Part shown: positions 26,662 to 36,805 of the stretch, in pieces
Layout: each line of letters opens with the position of its first letter
Position numbering within the stretch: position 1 is the first letter of the stretch
DNA from: Malaciobacter pacificus
GTDB lineage: Bacteria > Campylobacterota > Campylobacteria > Campylobacterales > Arcobacteraceae
Length of the DNA stretch: 64,000 nt
Direction: 5' to 3'
Assembly (NCBI RefSeq): GCF_004214795.1
Contig: NZ_CP035928.1
Span: forward strand, 496,001 to 560,000
Notes under the pieces: generated by a model
Seen by the model: only the letters and a program-made list of their open reading frames with translations
Database searches by the model: none
What the model was told of the DNA's origin: nothing
Translations under genes and position numbers: made by a program

Positions 26662-27858
26662 TTATTTAGTTCCTGTTACTACTTTATAAGTATCATTAGC
26701 AATTACATATTCTTCATTTGTTGGGATAACAAGGATTCTTGAAGCAGAACCATTTGTAGAAATATCTCTAGCAGTTTTAGCTCTTTTGTTATTTTTAACT
26801 GGGTCTAATACTAATCCCATAGAGTCTAAACCAGCACAAACTTTTTCTCTAATTAACGCTGCATTTTCACCAATACCACCTGTGAAACATAATGCATCAA
26901 CACCATCAAGTGCAGCTACATAAGCTCCTACATATTTTTTGATATTATAAGCAACCATATCAACTGCTAATCTACATCTTTCATCACCATTACTCATACC
27001 TTCTAATACTTCTCTTAAATCTGAAGATTTACCAGAAATACCTAAGATACCTGATTTTTTGTTCATTACATTTAGTGCATCATCAATAGTCATATTTTCT
27101 TGAGACATCATGTATTGTAAAGCACCAGCACCAACATCACCAGCTCTTGTTCCCATCATAAGTCCTTGCACTGGAGTAAGACCCATAGAAGTATCAATAC
27201 ATTTACCATCTAATACAGCAGATACAGAAGAACCGTTACCTAAGTGACAAACGATGATTCTAGTATTATGTTTTTTATCTAGCATTCCTCTTGCTTCATT
27301 TGATACAAAATAGTGGCTAGTTCCGTGGAATCCATATTTTCTAATACCATGTTTTGTATATTGATCATATGGTAATGCATACATATAAGCGTAATCTGGC
27401 ATAGTTTGGTGGAATGCAGTATCAAATACAGCAACATTTGGTTTACCTGGCATTAACTCTTGACAAATTTCCATACCTAAGATATTTGCTGGGTTATGTA
27501 AAGGAGCTAATGGGATTAATCTTTTCATTGTTTCAATAACTTGATCAGTTACCATTACTGAACCTGAGAACTCTTCCCCACCATGAACTGCTCTATGTCC
27601 AATAGCTTCGATATCATTTACAGAGTCAATAACTTTACCTTCACCAACTGTTAAAGTAGATAATACAGCTTCAATTGCTTCTTTGTGTGTTGGCATCTCA
27701 ATTTTTAATTCTAACTCTTTTTCACCAAACTCATGTTTTAAAACACCATCAATACCAATTCTTTCACAAATACCTTGTGCAAAAACTTTTTTTATAACTG
27801 GGTTCATTAATTGGTATTTTAATGAAGAACTTCCTGCATTTAAAATGAATACTAACAT
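26662..27858 (-). CDS. ackA: Acetate kinase
   Basis: Interconverts acetyl-phosphate plus ADP with acetate plus ATP. The 398-residue length is standard. Signatures are VFILNAGSSSLKYQL at the N-terminus, VFDTAFHQTMP, RKYGFHGTSH, HLGNGSSVSAV and FTGGIGENA. It is downstream of pta with a gap of 32 bases, forming the usual pta-ackA pair. It can run in either direction, and the two acetate uptake operons just upstream favour acetate activation in this organism. Confidence 0.97.
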   Translation of the reverse strand: MLVFILNAGSSSLKYQLMNPVIKKVFAQGICERIGIDGVLKHEFGEKELELKIEMPTHKEAIEAVLSTLTVGEGKVIDSVNDIEAIGHRAVHGGEEFSGSVMVTDQVIETMKRLIPLAPLHNPANILGMEICQELMPGKPNVAVFDTAFHQTMPDYAYMYALPYDQYTKHGIRKYGFHGTSHYFVSNEARGMLDKKHNTRIIVCHLGNGSSVSAVLDGKCIDTSMGLTPVQGLMMGTRAGDVGAGALQYMMSQENMTIDDALNVMNKKSGILGISGKSSDLREVLEGMSNGDERCRLAVDMVAYNIKKYVGAYVAALDGVDALCFTGGIGENAALIREKVCAGLDSMGLVLDPVKNNKRAKTARDISTNGSASRILVIPTNEEYVIANDTYKVVTGTK

Positions 27859-27890
27859 ATTTACTTTCCTTTAATTGTTTTAGTTTTTAA

Positions 27891-28886
27891 TTATTTAATT
27901 TGTGTTGCTGTAATAGCTACTAAGTTTGCAATATCTTCGATTGAACAACCTCTTGATAAATCGTTAACTGGCTTATTTAAACCTTGTACGATTGGTCCAT
28001 GAGCTTCAGCTCCTGCAAATCTTTGAACTAATTTATATCCAATATTTCCAGACTGTAAGTCAGGGAATACTAATACATTTGCTTTACCAGCAACTTTTGA
28101 ATCTGGCGCTTTTTTTGCTCCAATTGCTTCAACGATAGCAGCATCTGCTTGCATTTCACCATCAAATGAGAAATCAACATTTCTTTCATCTAAAATTTCA
28201 CAAGCATATTGAACTTTATCAACTAATGGATGTTTTGCACTTCCTTTTGTTGAGAATGATAACATTGCAACTCTAGGTTCTAATCCTACAACAGAAGATG
28301 CAGTAGCAGCAGTAGCAGCAGCAATATCAGCTAATTGTTCAGCATTTGGTTCTGGGATAACAGCACAGTCTGCAAATAAAATCAGACCATTGTCTCCAAA
28401 TTTACCATCTTTAGTTTCCATAACAAATGTTGAAGAAACAGTATTAATACCAGGAGCTGTTTTAATAACTTGAATAGCAGCTTTTAAAACATCAGCAGTT
28501 GGAGAATTCGATCCTGCAACTAAACCATCAGCATCACCAAGTCTAACCATCATACAACCAAAAAATCTAGGTTCAGTTGTCATAATTTCAGTAGCTTCTT
28601 CTCTTGAAAGATTTTTTGATCTTCTTAATTCAACTAATTCATCAATATATTTATCGATATTATCGAAATTTTTAGGATCTACAATAGCTGCACCTTCAAT
28701 ATTTGCACCATATTTAGCAGCATCTGCTTTTATAGTATCAACATTTCCTATTAAAACTACATTTGCAGTTTTTTCTTCAAGAACCATTTGAGCAGCTTTT
28801 AACACTCTCTCATCTTCTGTTTCTGGAAGAACAATCGTTCTTAATTGTAATTTTGCTTTCTCTTTAATGCTTTCAATTAAACCCAT
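27891..28886 (-). CDS. pta: Phosphate acetyltransferase (short form)
   Basis: Interconverts acetyl-CoA and acetyl-phosphate. At 331 residues it is the short enzyme lacking the N-terminal DRTGG regulatory region of E. coli Pta. It begins with the catalytic domain (LQLRTIVLPETEDERVLKAA). VAGSNSPTADVLKAA and MLSFSTKGSAKHP are family signatures. An AAAGGATAACTTAG ribosome site precedes ATG 28886. Upstream lie a -10 box and one copy of the GCTATT-N4-TGCTAC motif, so it may be regulated together with acetate uptake. Confidence 0.96.
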   Translation of the reverse strand: MGLIESIKEKAKLQLRTIVLPETEDERVLKAAQMVLEEKTANVVLIGNVDTIKADAAKYGANIEGAAIVDPKNFDNIDKYIDELVELRRSKNLSREEATEIMTTEPRFFGCMMVRLGDADGLVAGSNSPTADVLKAAIQVIKTAPGINTVSSTFVMETKDGKFGDNGLILFADCAVIPEPNAEQLADIAAATAATASSVVGLEPRVAMLSFSTKGSAKHPLVDKVQYACEILDERNVDFSFDGEMQADAAIVEAIGAKKAPDSKVAGKANVLVFPDLQSGNIGYKLVQRFAGAEAHGPIVQGLNKPVNDLSRGCSIEDIANLVAITATQIK

Positions 28887-28922
28887 CTAAGTTATCCTTT
28901 CTACTTTAAACTTTCAATAATG

Positions 28923-28928
28923 ATTATA
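28923..28928 (-). promoter_or_regulatory. -10 box for pta-ackA
   Basis: TATAAT on the - strand in TTTTTTATAATCATT, 37 bases before the pta start. Exactly ten bases separate it from the candidate operator upstream, which would therefore cover the -35 region. Confidence 0.55.
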
Positions 28929-28938
28929 AAAAAGAAGC

Positions 28939-28954
28939 GTAGCAAAAGAATAGC
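28939..28954 (-). promoter_or_regulatory. Candidate operator GCTATT-N4-TGCTAC upstream of pta
   Basis: On the - strand the site reads GCTATTCTTTTGCTAC. The two GCTA elements are 11 bp apart, about one helical turn, as in sites for OmpR-family activators. It matches sites before both DUF485-ActP operons at all twelve fixed positions. Function is inferred from recurrence and position over the -35 region. Confidence 0.55.
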
Positions 28955-29099
28955 ATTTTTAATATTCTTTTTTAAGACAAATCTTTTTGAAAATCCATAT
29001 TAGTACATTGAATATATAGTATTAAATAAAAAAAGCTCAAAGATGAAGATTATTGTGACAATCATTGATTTAATTGTATAAATAGTAAGAAAAAAAAGT

Positions 29100-29121
29100 A
29101 GTTTTTGTACAGTTTTTGTAC
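29100..29121. repeat. Two tandem 11-bp repeats upstream of pta
   Basis: AGTTTTTGTAC occurs twice in direct succession (29100-29110 and 29111-29121). About 40 bases nearer pta is a short palindrome, ATTGTGACAAT (29052-29062). Both lie between the end of an exonuclease gene and the pta promoter. They may bind regulators, or be chance in AT-rich sequence. Confidence 0.4.
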
Positions 29122-29161
29122 AATAGACTCAACTTTTTATAAAGTGAGCATTTTGTAACAG

Positions 29162-29782
29162 TTATTTGATTTTTACATTTGGTTGATTAAGAAGTTTAAT
29201 AAAAATTAATGATGTCATTAAAGCATCATTATAGGCATCATGTTTCCCCATAGTTGGTATTTTTAAATCTTCCATTATTACATCAAATCTAAGATCAATG
29301 TTACTTTGAGGAATTTTCTCTATTTTATAGTCATAATAAATTGCTGAAACTTCATATGCTCTATTTGGGAGTTTAATACCTAGTTTTGGTTTTAAATATT
29401 TATTAATCATGGCAATATCAAATTCTAGAAAATATCCTACTAAAGGTTTATTTCCAATATAGTCAATAAATTCTAAAATTACATCATCAATATCTTCAGC
29501 ACTTTCTAAATCACATTCTCTAATGTGATGAACTTTAATTGCTTCTGCTTGTAGTTTTGTTTTAGGTTTTACAAATCTAACAAATTTTTTACTTGATACT
29601 ATAGTATTATTTTTTATAGTAACTGCACCAATTGAGATAATATCATCTTTTTTAGGATCAAGGCCTGTAGTCTCACAATCAAAACATACAAACTCTTCAT
29701 TTGAAGAGTTTTCAAAAAGATAAGAAAACTTGTCATCTTTTAGATTTTTTTTATTGAAATAATTACTAATTTTTTTAAACAT
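29162..29782 (-). CDS. DEDDh 3'-5' exonuclease, DnaQ-like (copy a)
   Basis: 206 residues. The exonuclease motifs are complete: DxE in FVCFDCETTGLDPKKDD, the second Asp in LVGYFLEFDIAMI, and HxxxxD in KHDAYNDALM. It resembles the proofreading subunit fold but is a separate short protein with an N-terminal extension (KKNLKDDKFSYLF). It overlaps the upstream DUF294/CBS gene by eight bases. The same gene pair recurs at 36-38 kb. DUF294/CBS proteins next to DnaQ-like nucleases are commonly found near acetate symporters, but the reason is unknown. A nucleotide-signal or RNA turnover role is possible. Confidence 0.85.
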   Translation of the reverse strand: MFKKISNYFNKKNLKDDKFSYLFENSSNEEFVCFDCETTGLDPKKDDIISIGAVTIKNNTIVSSKKFVRFVKPKTKLQAEAIKVHHIRECDLESAEDIDDVILEFIDYIGNKPLVGYFLEFDIAMINKYLKPKLGIKLPNRAYEVSAIYYDYKIEKIPQSNIDLRFDVIMEDLKIPTMGKHDAYNDALMTSLIFIKLLNQPNVKIK

Positions 29783-31616
29783 AGTTCAACTTAAAGTGAA
29801 ATTCTAACTGCTTTTTTAATTTATTAATGATTTTAAATGAATCTTTCAATAAATCTTTTTCCATTGTATTTAGATTTTCAGGATTTATATAATTGTCAAT
29901 TTTTTCTTTTTTATCTAGTTTATCAAGATTTGATTTTAATTTTAAATTTGTCAAAAAGTTAAATGCCATACTTAATTCTTTTGCAAACTCGGTTTCTAAA
30001 ATGCCTAATTCATTAAGTTTTTGAATTCTTTTTATTGTATTTATATTTAATACTTTTTTTTCTAAACTTAAACTTCTGATACCTTGAACAATTATAAAAA
30101 TACCACCCTTTTTTATATCAATTTCATTTTTATGTTCTTTATCATCTGTTTCAAATACAAAACCATCAAAGAAACCTAATGGAACATCAAAACTACTAAT
30201 AACTTTTGCAAATTGGGCATTAAATGTTTGGCTATTTCCTGCAACTTTAAATAAATACTCTTTTAAACTTATAATTAGTTCTTTATTACCTGAAACACTT
30301 ACCGCATCATAAAATATAGCAATATTCATAAAATTATCACCACTTGGTTGATTAACCCATTCATAAATCAAGTTTTTAAATTCAGATTTTTTTCTACACC
30401 AGTAAGGATTTGAAACCATGATATTACCTTCACATCTTGGAAAACCAAAATCAACTAATGTTTCTGTAAATTTTTCAGTGAAATCTTTTAATGTTTTTTC
30501 ATCAATTTCACAATCATCATCAATAATTAAAGCATTGTCTTGATCAGTTCTAAGTATTTGTTCTCCTCTACCTTCACTTCCCATTACAACTAAAGAAGAT
30601 TTTTCGTAAAGATCTTTTGGTGCTAATAATTTATATAATTTATCAAGTAGTTTTTTATTTAATTGATTAATTAATTTTGAAATAAACTCTACTTTAACCC
30701 CTTTTGCATTTAATGATTTAATAATTTTAATAAATGAAAGGGAAGCTTTTTTTAACTCTTCAACAGTTTCTGCCTTTACTATTTGGTTAGAGACTGAAAA
30801 TGTATTAGTTGCAAAAAATGATGATAGAGATATTTGGTCTAGAATTCCAACAATCTCATTTTCATCATTTTTAACTATAACTCTTTTTAATCCATGTTTT
30901 GCCATAGTTAACTGGGCATTAAATAAAAAGTCATTTTCATTTATATAAACTAATCCTTTTGATGCAATTTTTATTACTTTATCATCAAAATCCATTCTAT
31001 TTAAAATTACTTTTTCCCTAAAATCTGAATCAGTTACAACGTACATTTCTCCATTTTCATCTTTTAATAGAAGTGTTGGAATTTTTTCTTTTTTTATTGT
31101 TTTAACTGCTTCAAATATTGTTTTATTTGTATCTAAGACTATAGCTTTATGAATTTGTGCATCTTTAACTTTTGCAATCATTATATTTGCCATTTCTTTG
31201 TTCTTTTCATGGCTAATATGATTATTTAATTTATCTGAAATAGATTGAAAAAAATAGCTCTCTAATTGAGAGTTTTGATGTAATGTTTCTATGAATATTT
31301 GTCTAGGTAACTCATAGCAAATAGTCTCTTGGGCTGTAACAAATTCATGCTTTGAAAAGTTTTCAATTAATGATATGGCATCAAATATTTCATTTTTAGA
31401 ATATATTGATAATACTTCATCTTCACTTTTTTCTTGAACCATACCCTTTAGTATGAAGTATAAGTGTGTCGGCTTCATCTGTGCTTTTTGAATAGTTTGA
31501 TTAGCTTTAAAGTAAGTAATATCAATATTTTCAGCAAATTTATCTAGTTGTGATTTGTTTAGATTTTCAAATGGATGGATACTTTTTATGAACTGTTTTT
31601 GTTCTAGAATACTCAT
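29775..31616 (-). CDS. DUF294 nucleotidyltransferase-like protein with cNMP-binding and CBS domains (copy a)
   Basis: 613 residues, cytoplasmic. Order: a cyclic-nucleotide-binding-like domain (about 15-130), a CBS pair (about 150-270), the DUF294 nucleotidyltransferase-like domain with VMGSEGRGEQILRTDQDNA near residue 345, and a helical DUF294 C-terminal domain. The GSEGR-x-Q-TDQD pattern resembles GlnD-type nucleotidyltransferases, so it may modify a partner protein. Substrate and ligand are unknown. Position between ActP and pta-ackA, with a second copy beyond the other ActP, suggests control of acetate transport. Confidence 0.85.
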   Translation of the reverse strand: MSILEQKQFIKSIHPFENLNKSQLDKFAENIDITYFKANQTIQKAQMKPTHLYFILKGMVQEKSEDEVLSIYSKNEIFDAISLIENFSKHEFVTAQETICYELPRQIFIETLHQNSQLESYFFQSISDKLNNHISHEKNKEMANIMIAKVKDAQIHKAIVLDTNKTIFEAVKTIKKEKIPTLLLKDENGEMYVVTDSDFREKVILNRMDFDDKVIKIASKGLVYINENDFLFNAQLTMAKHGLKRVIVKNDENEIVGILDQISLSSFFATNTFSVSNQIVKAETVEELKKASLSFIKIIKSLNAKGVKVEFISKLINQLNKKLLDKLYKLLAPKDLYEKSSLVVMGSEGRGEQILRTDQDNALIIDDDCEIDEKTLKDFTEKFTETLVDFGFPRCEGNIMVSNPYWCRKKSEFKNLIYEWVNQPSGDNFMNIAIFYDAVSVSGNKELIISLKEYLFKVAGNSQTFNAQFAKVISSFDVPLGFFDGFVFETDDKEHKNEIDIKKGGIFIIVQGIRSLSLEKKVLNINTIKRIQKLNELGILETEFAKELSMAFNFLTNLKLKSNLDKLDKKEKIDNYINPENLNTMEKDLLKDSFKIINKLKKQLEFHFKLNYV

Positions 31617-31687
31617 AGTTTACTCTTTGTAGTAGTATTGTATTTAATGATAACGAAAGATAGATAAATAATTATTAAATAATTATG

Positions 31688-31714
31688 TTTTCAAAGGAGA
31701 AACTCCTTTGAAAA
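31688..31714 (-). terminator. Strong hairpin after ActP copy a
   Basis: TTTTCAAAGGAG pairs with CTCCTTTGAAAA (12 pairs) around three As, seven bases beyond the actP stop. No U tract follows on the - strand, so it may protect the mRNA end rather than terminate by itself. Confidence 0.55.
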
Positions 31715-31720
31715 TTGATA

Positions 31721-33370
31721 TTAGTGATCAACTGCTCCAGCTGCACCAATACCTGTATTTGCTCTAATATTTTGAGCTCTAAATAATTCTTTTTCGTCTT
31801 TACCTCTTTGAGAGTTATCAGTTTTAGAGAATAACCAAATAGCAACAAATGCAATAGTTACAGAGAATAATGCAGGGTGTTTATATGGGAATAATGCTTC
31901 AGCGTTTCCTAAAATATCTACCCAAACAATTGGTCCTACAATTACAAGAGTAACAGCAGTAATAAGACCAATAAATCCACCAATAAATGCACCTCTAGTT
32001 GTTAATCCTCTCCAGTAAATAGATAAGAATAAAATAGGGAAGTTAGCAGAAGCAGCAATACCAAATGCTAACCCAACCATATATGCGATATTTTGTTGCT
32101 CAAATGCAATACCTAAGATAACACCAACAATACCAACAATAACAACAGTGATTCTTGAGATTTTAACAACTTTTTCATCACTTGCATTTGGATTAATAAC
32201 ATTTGCATAGATATCATGAGAAATAGCAGATGCTCCTGCTAGTGTTAATCCAGATACAACAGCTAAGATTGTAGCAAATGCAACAGCTGAAATAAATCCT
32301 AAGAATGCATTACCACCAAGTAAGTGTGATAAGTGAATTGATGCCATATTGTTTCCACCAAATAGCTTACCATCTATAAAGTATTGTGCACCAGCATCAG
32401 AGTTTAATAATGCAATCGCACCGAATCCAACGATAGTAATGATAATCCAGAAATAACCAACAAAACCAGTTGCATAAACAACAGATTTTCTAGCTTCTTT
32501 TGCATTACCAACTGTAAAGAATCTCATTAATACGTGAGGAAGACCAGCAGTACCAAGCATTAAAGCCATACCTAAAGAAATAGCTGAAATAGGATCAGAA
32601 ATAAATCCTCCAGGACTTAAAATAGACTCAGCAGCAGCATGGTTTTGTGTAGCGTTAACGAATAAAGCTTCAAATGAGAAATCAAATTGGTATAAAACCA
32701 TAATAGCCATAAATGAAACACCAGAAAGAAGTAAACAAGCTTTAATAATTTGTACCCAAGTTGTAGCTAACATTCCACCAAATGTAACATAAATAATCAT
32801 CATTACACCTACTAAAATTACTGCAAACTCATAATCCATACCAAATAAAACTTGAATTAATTTTCCAGCTCCTACCATTTGTGCAATAAGGTATAAAACA
32901 ACAACAGAAAGTGAACCAAATGCAGCTAATGTTCTAATCTCTTTTTGTCCAAGTCTATAAGCAGCAATATCAGCAAATGTAAATTTACCTAAGTTTCTTA
33001 GTTTTTCTGCCATAAAGAAAAGAATAATTGGCCAACCAACTAGGAATGAAACAGCATAAATAACACCATCATAACCTTTTAAGTAAATAAGACCAGAAAC
33101 CCCTAGGAATGCAGCAGCTGACATATAATCTCCAGCAATTGCTAAACCATTTTGAAAACCTGAGATTCCTCCACCAGCAGTATAGAAATCACTTGCAGAT
33201 TTAGTTTTTCTAGCAGCCCAATAAGTAATACCTAAAGTACCAACAATAAAAATAAAGAACATAATAATCGCAGGTATATTAAGTTCTCTCTTTGTTGCTT
33301 CAAACTCTGCATCACCTGCAGCAAATGCAGCAATTGCAAAAATAGCAATTAATGATAATATTCTTAGCAT
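31721..33370 (-). CDS. actP: Cation/acetate symporter (copy a)
   Basis: A 549-residue sodium:solute symporter (SSS family) with an N-terminal signal-like segment and about 13 membrane helices. Typical stretches are [30 protein letters not shown] and [11 protein letters not shown]. It imports acetate and other short carboxylates with a cation. The start codon overlaps the stop of its DUF485 partner by one base. It is nearly the same protein as the copy at 34001-35650. The main differences are around residues 230-255, where one has [14 protein letters not shown] and the other [14 protein letters not shown]. Confidence 0.95.
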   Translation of the reverse strand: MLRILSLIAIFAIAAFAAGDAEFEATKRELNIPAIIMFFIFIVGTLGITYWAARKTKSASDFYTAGGGISGFQNGLAIAGDYMSAAAFLGVSGLIYLKGYDGVIYAVSFLVGWPIILFFMAEKLRNLGKFTFADIAAYRLGQKEIRTLAAFGSLSVVVLYLIAQMVGAGKLIQVLFGMDYEFAVILVGVMMIIYVTFGGMLATTWVQIIKACLLLSGVSFMAIMVLYQFDFSFEALFVNATQNHAAAESILSPGGFISDPISAISLGMALMLGTAGLPHVLMRFFTVGNAKEARKSVVYATGFVGYFWIIITIVGFGAIALLNSDAGAQYFIDGKLFGGNNMASIHLSHLLGGNAFLGFISAVAFATILAVVSGLTLAGASAISHDIYANVINPNASDEKVVKISRITVVIVGIVGVILGIAFEQQNIAYMVGLAFGIAASANFPILFLSIYWRGLTTRGAFIGGFIGLITAVTLVIVGPIVWVDILGNAEALFPYKHPALFSVTIAFVAIWLFSKTDNSQRGKDEKELFRAQNIRANTGIGAAGAVDH

Positions 33371-33684
33371 TATATGATATCCTTTACATCTTCTTTAATT
33401 TCATTTGTTAAGTCTTCAAACTCACCATTAGCTCTTTTTACATAAATTAATGTTGTAATAAAGCTAATTACTAAAATTGCTAATGCAATAGGAAATGCAA
33501 TAGTAATAATACTATCATCTAATTTTGTTGCTAGGACTTCTTTGTTAAATGCAATTGTTAAGATATATGCATAAAACATAACTAGTACAAAGATACCTAA
33601 TTTGATACCAAAACCATTCCTCTTTGAAACTAATTCCTGATATTTAGGATTAGATTCAATTCGTTCAACTAATTCGTTGTTCAT
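33370..33684 (-). CDS. DUF485 membrane protein (copy a)
   Basis: A 104-residue protein with two membrane helices ([43 protein letters not shown]) and charged ends. DUF485 proteins are encoded with ActP-type symporters (E. coli yjcH-actP) and are presumed accessory subunits. It overlaps actP by one base, and an AAAAGGAAG ribosome site precedes its ATG. Confidence 0.9.
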   Translation of the reverse strand: MNNELVERIESNPKYQELVSKRNGFGIKLGIFVLVMFYAYILTIAFNKEVLATKLDDSIITIAFPIALAILVISFITTLIYVKRANGEFEDLTNEIKEDVKDII

Positions 33685-33726
33685 TTTGCTTCCTTTTTTA
33701 CTAGTTTTTACAAAAGCTATTTAATA

Positions 33727-33742
33727 GTAGCAATTAAATAGC
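33727..33742 (-). promoter_or_regulatory. Candidate operator GCTATT-N4-TGCTAC upstream of DUF485-ActP copy a
   Basis: On the - strand the site reads GCTATTTAATTGCTAC, ending 42 bases before the DUF485 start. It is identical to the pta and copy b sites at the twelve fixed positions, with a different N4 spacer. Confidence 0.55.
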
Positions 33743-33967
33743 AAGTGAAAAATGTAATCAATTATACATACTAAAATAATTTACTCAAGAAAAAATTGAA
33801 AAATTTATGTATAAAAAATGTAAAAATGTAGAAAAGTAACATAATATACATATATTAATTATTTAATTTAATAGATAAATTTAATATTAATTTAAGAATA
33901 TATATTATTGATAATAAGTTTTAATATTAAAGTGTAACTTTTTGTAATAATATTGATTTATAATGTT

Positions 33968-33992
33968 ACTAAAGAGAATAAATCTCTTTAGT
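33968..33992 (-). terminator. Hairpin after ActP copy b
   Basis: ACTAAAGAGA pairs with TCTCTTTAGT (ten pairs) around a five-base loop, eight bases past the gene end. There is no clear U tract, like the hairpin after copy a. Confidence 0.5.
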
Positions 33993-34000
33993 AGTTACAA

Positions 34001-35650
34001 TTAGTGATCAACAGCTCCTGCTGCACCAATTCCAGTATTTGCTCTAATATTTTGAGCTTCAAACAATTCTTTTTCATCTTTTGCTCTTTGAGAATTATCT
34101 GTTTTTGAGAAGAACCAAATTGCAATAAATGCAATAGTTACAGAGAATAGTGCAGGGTGTTTATAAGGGAATAAAGCCTCTTCATTTCCTAAAATTTGAA
34201 CCCATACAATTGGTCCAATTACAACTAAAATAACCGCAGTTGCTAAACCAATAAACCCACCAATGTAAGCACCTCTTGTTGTTAATCCTCTCCAGTAAAT
34301 AGATAAGAACAAGATAGGGAAGTTAGCAGATGCAGCAATAGCAAATGCAAGACCAACCATAAATGCGATGTTTTGGTTTTCAAATGCAATACCAAGTACA
34401 ACACCAATTACACCAATAGTAATAACAGCAATTTTAGAAACTCTAATTTCTTGCTCTTCAGTAGCATTTGGATTAATTACACAAGCATAAATATCATGAG
34501 AAATTGCAGATGCACCAGCAAGAGTAAGACCTGCAACAACCGCTAAGATTGTAGCAAATGCAACAGCTGAGATGAATCCTAAGAATACATTTCCACCAAC
34601 AATGTGAGATAAGTGAATAGCAGCCATGTTGTTTCCACCAAATAACTTACCATCAACAAAGTACGCAGCACCTGCATCTGAGTTTAAGAATACGATGGCA
34701 CCTAAACCAATTACAGCAATTACTAAATAGAAGTAACCAATAAATCCAGTTGCATAAACAACAGATTTTCTAGCTTCTTTTGCATTACCAACTGTAAAGA
34801 ATCTCATTAAAACGTGAGGAAGACCAGCTGTTCCTAGCATTAAAGCCATACCAAGTGAGATAGCTGAAATAGGATCAGAAATAAATCCTCCTGGTTCCAT
34901 AATTGCTTGACCTTTTTCATGTGTTTCAACAGCTTTTGTAGCTAAGGCTTCAAATGAGAAACCAAAGTGACTTAGTACCATGAATCCCATAAAAGTTACA
35001 CCTGAAAGTAATAATACAGCTTTAATAATTTGAACCCATGTAGTTGCTAACATACCACCAAATGTTACATAAATAATCATCATAACACCAACTAGAATTA
35101 CTGCATACTCATACTCTAAACCAAATAATACTTGGATTAATTTACCAGAACCAACCATTTGTGCGATTAAATATAAAGTAACAACAGATAATGAACCAAA
35201 TGCAGCTAATGTTCTAATCTCTTTTTGGCTTAATCTATAAGCTGCAATATCTGCAAATGTAAATTTACCTAAGTTTCTTAATTTTTCAGCCATTAAGAAT
35301 AAAATTACAGGCCACCCAACTAGGAATCCAACTGCATAAATTAAACCGTCATAACCACTTAAGTAAACAAGTCCAGAAATACCTAAGAATGATGCTGCAG
35401 ACATGTAATCCCCTGCAATTGCCATACCATTTTGGAATCCAGAAATTCCTCCACCTGCTGTATAGAAGTCAGATGCAGATTTAGTTTTCTTAGCTGCCCA
35501 GTATGTAATACCTAAAGTACCACCAACAAAAATGAAGAACATAATAATCGCAGGGATATTTAATTCTCTCTTTGATGCTTCAAAGTTAGCGTCACCTGCA
35601 GCAAATAAAGCTACAGCGAAAATTGAAATAAGTGTTAATATTCTTAGCAT
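34001..35650 (-). CDS. actP: Cation/acetate symporter (copy b)
   Basis: A 549-residue SSS-family symporter, the tandem paralogue of the gene at 31721. By eye most aligned residues are identical, including the start and the last 20 residues. Symporter motifs [16 protein letters not shown] and [11 protein letters not shown] are intact. It overlaps its DUF485 partner by one base. Retaining two full copies suggests dosage or different regulation rather than decay. Confidence 0.95.
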   Translation of the reverse strand: MLRILTLISIFAVALFAAGDANFEASKRELNIPAIIMFFIFVGGTLGITYWAAKKTKSASDFYTAGGGISGFQNGMAIAGDYMSAASFLGISGLVYLSGYDGLIYAVGFLVGWPVILFLMAEKLRNLGKFTFADIAAYRLSQKEIRTLAAFGSLSVVTLYLIAQMVGSGKLIQVLFGLEYEYAVILVGVMMIIYVTFGGMLATTWVQIIKAVLLLSGVTFMGFMVLSHFGFSFEALATKAVETHEKGQAIMEPGGFISDPISAISLGMALMLGTAGLPHVLMRFFTVGNAKEARKSVVYATGFIGYFYLVIAVIGLGAIVFLNSDAGAAYFVDGKLFGGNNMAAIHLSHIVGGNVFLGFISAVAFATILAVVAGLTLAGASAISHDIYACVINPNATEEQEIRVSKIAVITIGVIGVVLGIAFENQNIAFMVGLAFAIAASANFPILFLSIYWRGLTTRGAYIGGFIGLATAVILVVIGPIVWVQILGNEEALFPYKHPALFSVTIAFIAIWFFSKTDNSQRAKDEKELFEAQNIRANTGIGAAGAVDH

Positions 35651-35964
35651 TACATTAAGTCCTTTACATCTTCTTTAATATCATTTGTTAAATCTTCAAA
35701 TTCACCATTAGCTCTTTTTACATAAACTAGTGTTGTAATGAATCCAACAATAATAATAGCTGCTGCTATAGGAAATGCAATTGTCATAACACCTTCGCCA
35801 GTTCTTATACCAAGTAATGTTGGTTCAAATGCAATTGTTAAAATATATGCATAAAACATTACAAGTACAAAAATAGCTAATTTTAAAGAAAAGCCATTTC
35901 TTTTTTTTACCAATTCTTTATATTTTGGATTTTCTTTGATTCGTTGTATTAACTCATCATTCAT
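35650..35964 (-). CDS. DUF485 membrane protein (copy b)
   Basis: 104 residues, two membrane helices, clearly homologous to copy a (both share [19 protein letters not shown] or a close variant). It precedes ActP copy b with a one-base overlap. A strong AGGAGG ribosome site lies before the ATG, and the candidate operator lies 53 bases upstream. Confidence 0.9.
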   Translation of the reverse strand: MNDELIQRIKENPKYKELVKKRNGFSLKLAIFVLVMFYAYILTIAFEPTLLGIRTGEGVMTIAFPIAAAIIIVGFITTLVYVKRANGEFEDLTNDIKEDVKDLM

Positions 35965-36016
35965 ATTTTCCTCCTAAATATTTAAAATACAATTGTAGTT
36001 TAGCTTAAAGCTATAA

Positions 36017-36032
36017 GTAGCATTAAAATAGC
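36017..36032 (-). promoter_or_regulatory. Candidate operator GCTATT-N4-TGCTAC upstream of DUF485-ActP copy b
   Basis: On the - strand the site reads GCTATTTTAATGCTAC. A possible -10 box (TACAAT) lies about 19 bases downstream. The flanking sequence differs from that of copy a, so the conserved bases are not just a remnant of a perfect duplication. Confidence 0.55.
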
Positions 36033-36172
36033 GCTTTGTATTAAATAAGTGGGAATTATATAGATGTAAAGTTTATGTATAAATATTATTTTAATAAAAT
36101 AAGATAAATTTAAGTAAAAATTAAAAAGATGTAACTTTTTGAATCGTTATTTTGAGTAAATTAATCAAAAAA

Positions 36173-36805
36173 TTAGTTTGTATAGAAAGTAGTTTTTGCA
36201 GGAGTCATATCTTTTAGCTTTAAAAACATCATGGAAGTCATAATTGCATCATTTAAAGCATCATGTTTTCCTAATTCAGGAATATCAAGTGTTTTCATTA
36301 TTGTATCAAATTTTAAATCTATAAATTCATATTCACTAGTTTTTTTTCTTGTTTTATAATACATTGATGATACTTCAATAGTTTCATTTGGAAGTTTAAT
36401 ACCTATATATCTTTTTGTATATTTAGAAATCATTGCTATATCAAATTTTATGTAGTAACCTACAATTGGTCTATTACCGATAAAATCTAAAAGTTTTAAA
36501 ATTGCTTCTTGAGGCTCAATTGCATTTTGTAAATCAATAGGTCTAATTTGATGAATTTTTATTGATTCTGCATCAATATTTTTAGATGGTTTAACAAATA
36601 TATTAAATGTATCTCTCATTATGATTTTGTTATCCTTAATTTTAACTGCACCAATAGAAAGTATTTCATCTTTTTTAGGATTAAGTCCACTTGTTTCACA
36701 ATCTAATGATACATATTCACCTTTTATTGGAGTGTCAAATAAGTAAAGATATTTATCATCTTTTAATCTTTTTTTATTTAGGTTCCTAAAGAAGTTATCA
36801 AACAT
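36173..36805 (-). CDS. DEDDh 3'-5' exonuclease, DnaQ-like (copy b)
   Basis: 210 residues, related to the gene at 29162. Catalytic motifs are intact: YVSLDCETSGLNPKKDE, IVGYYIKFDIAMI and KHDALNDAIM. The N-terminal NKKRLKDDKYLYLFD extension is shared with copy a and not with DNA polymerase III epsilon. It overlaps the DUF294/CBS gene by one base. Confidence 0.85.
   Translation of the reverse strand: MFDNFFRNLNKKRLKDDKYLYLFDTPIKGEYVSLDCETSGLNPKKDEILSIGAVKIKDNKIIMRDTFNIFVKPSKNIDAESIKIHQIRPIDLQNAIEPQEAILKLLDFIGNRPIVGYYIKFDIAMISKYTKRYIGIKLPNETIEVSSMYYKTRKKTSEYEFIDLKFDTIMKTLDIPELGKHDALNDAIMTSMMFLKLKDMTPAKTTFYTN

Larger units (their letters stand above)
33685..34000 (-). other. 316-bp intergenic region between the two DUF485-ActP operons
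   Basis: No ORF of note. From left to right it holds the ribosome site of DUF485 copy a, a candidate operator at 33727-33742, and a very AT-rich stretch. TGTAACTTTTTG (33933-33944) also occurs before DUF485 copy b. A hairpin after ActP copy b lies at 33968-33992. I see no convincing -10 box at a fixed spacing from the operator. Confidence 0.6.

Noticed and set aside
28939-28956. The acetate motif read as a sigma-54 promoter
   Set aside because: It lacks the GG of the -24 element, and the spacing to the second GC differs by one base from the sigma-54 pattern. One copy has C instead of T before the first GCTA.
33685-34000. Possible small RNA or ORF between the two ActP operons
   Set aside because: No frame of useful length and no promoter-terminator pair beyond those of the flanking operons.
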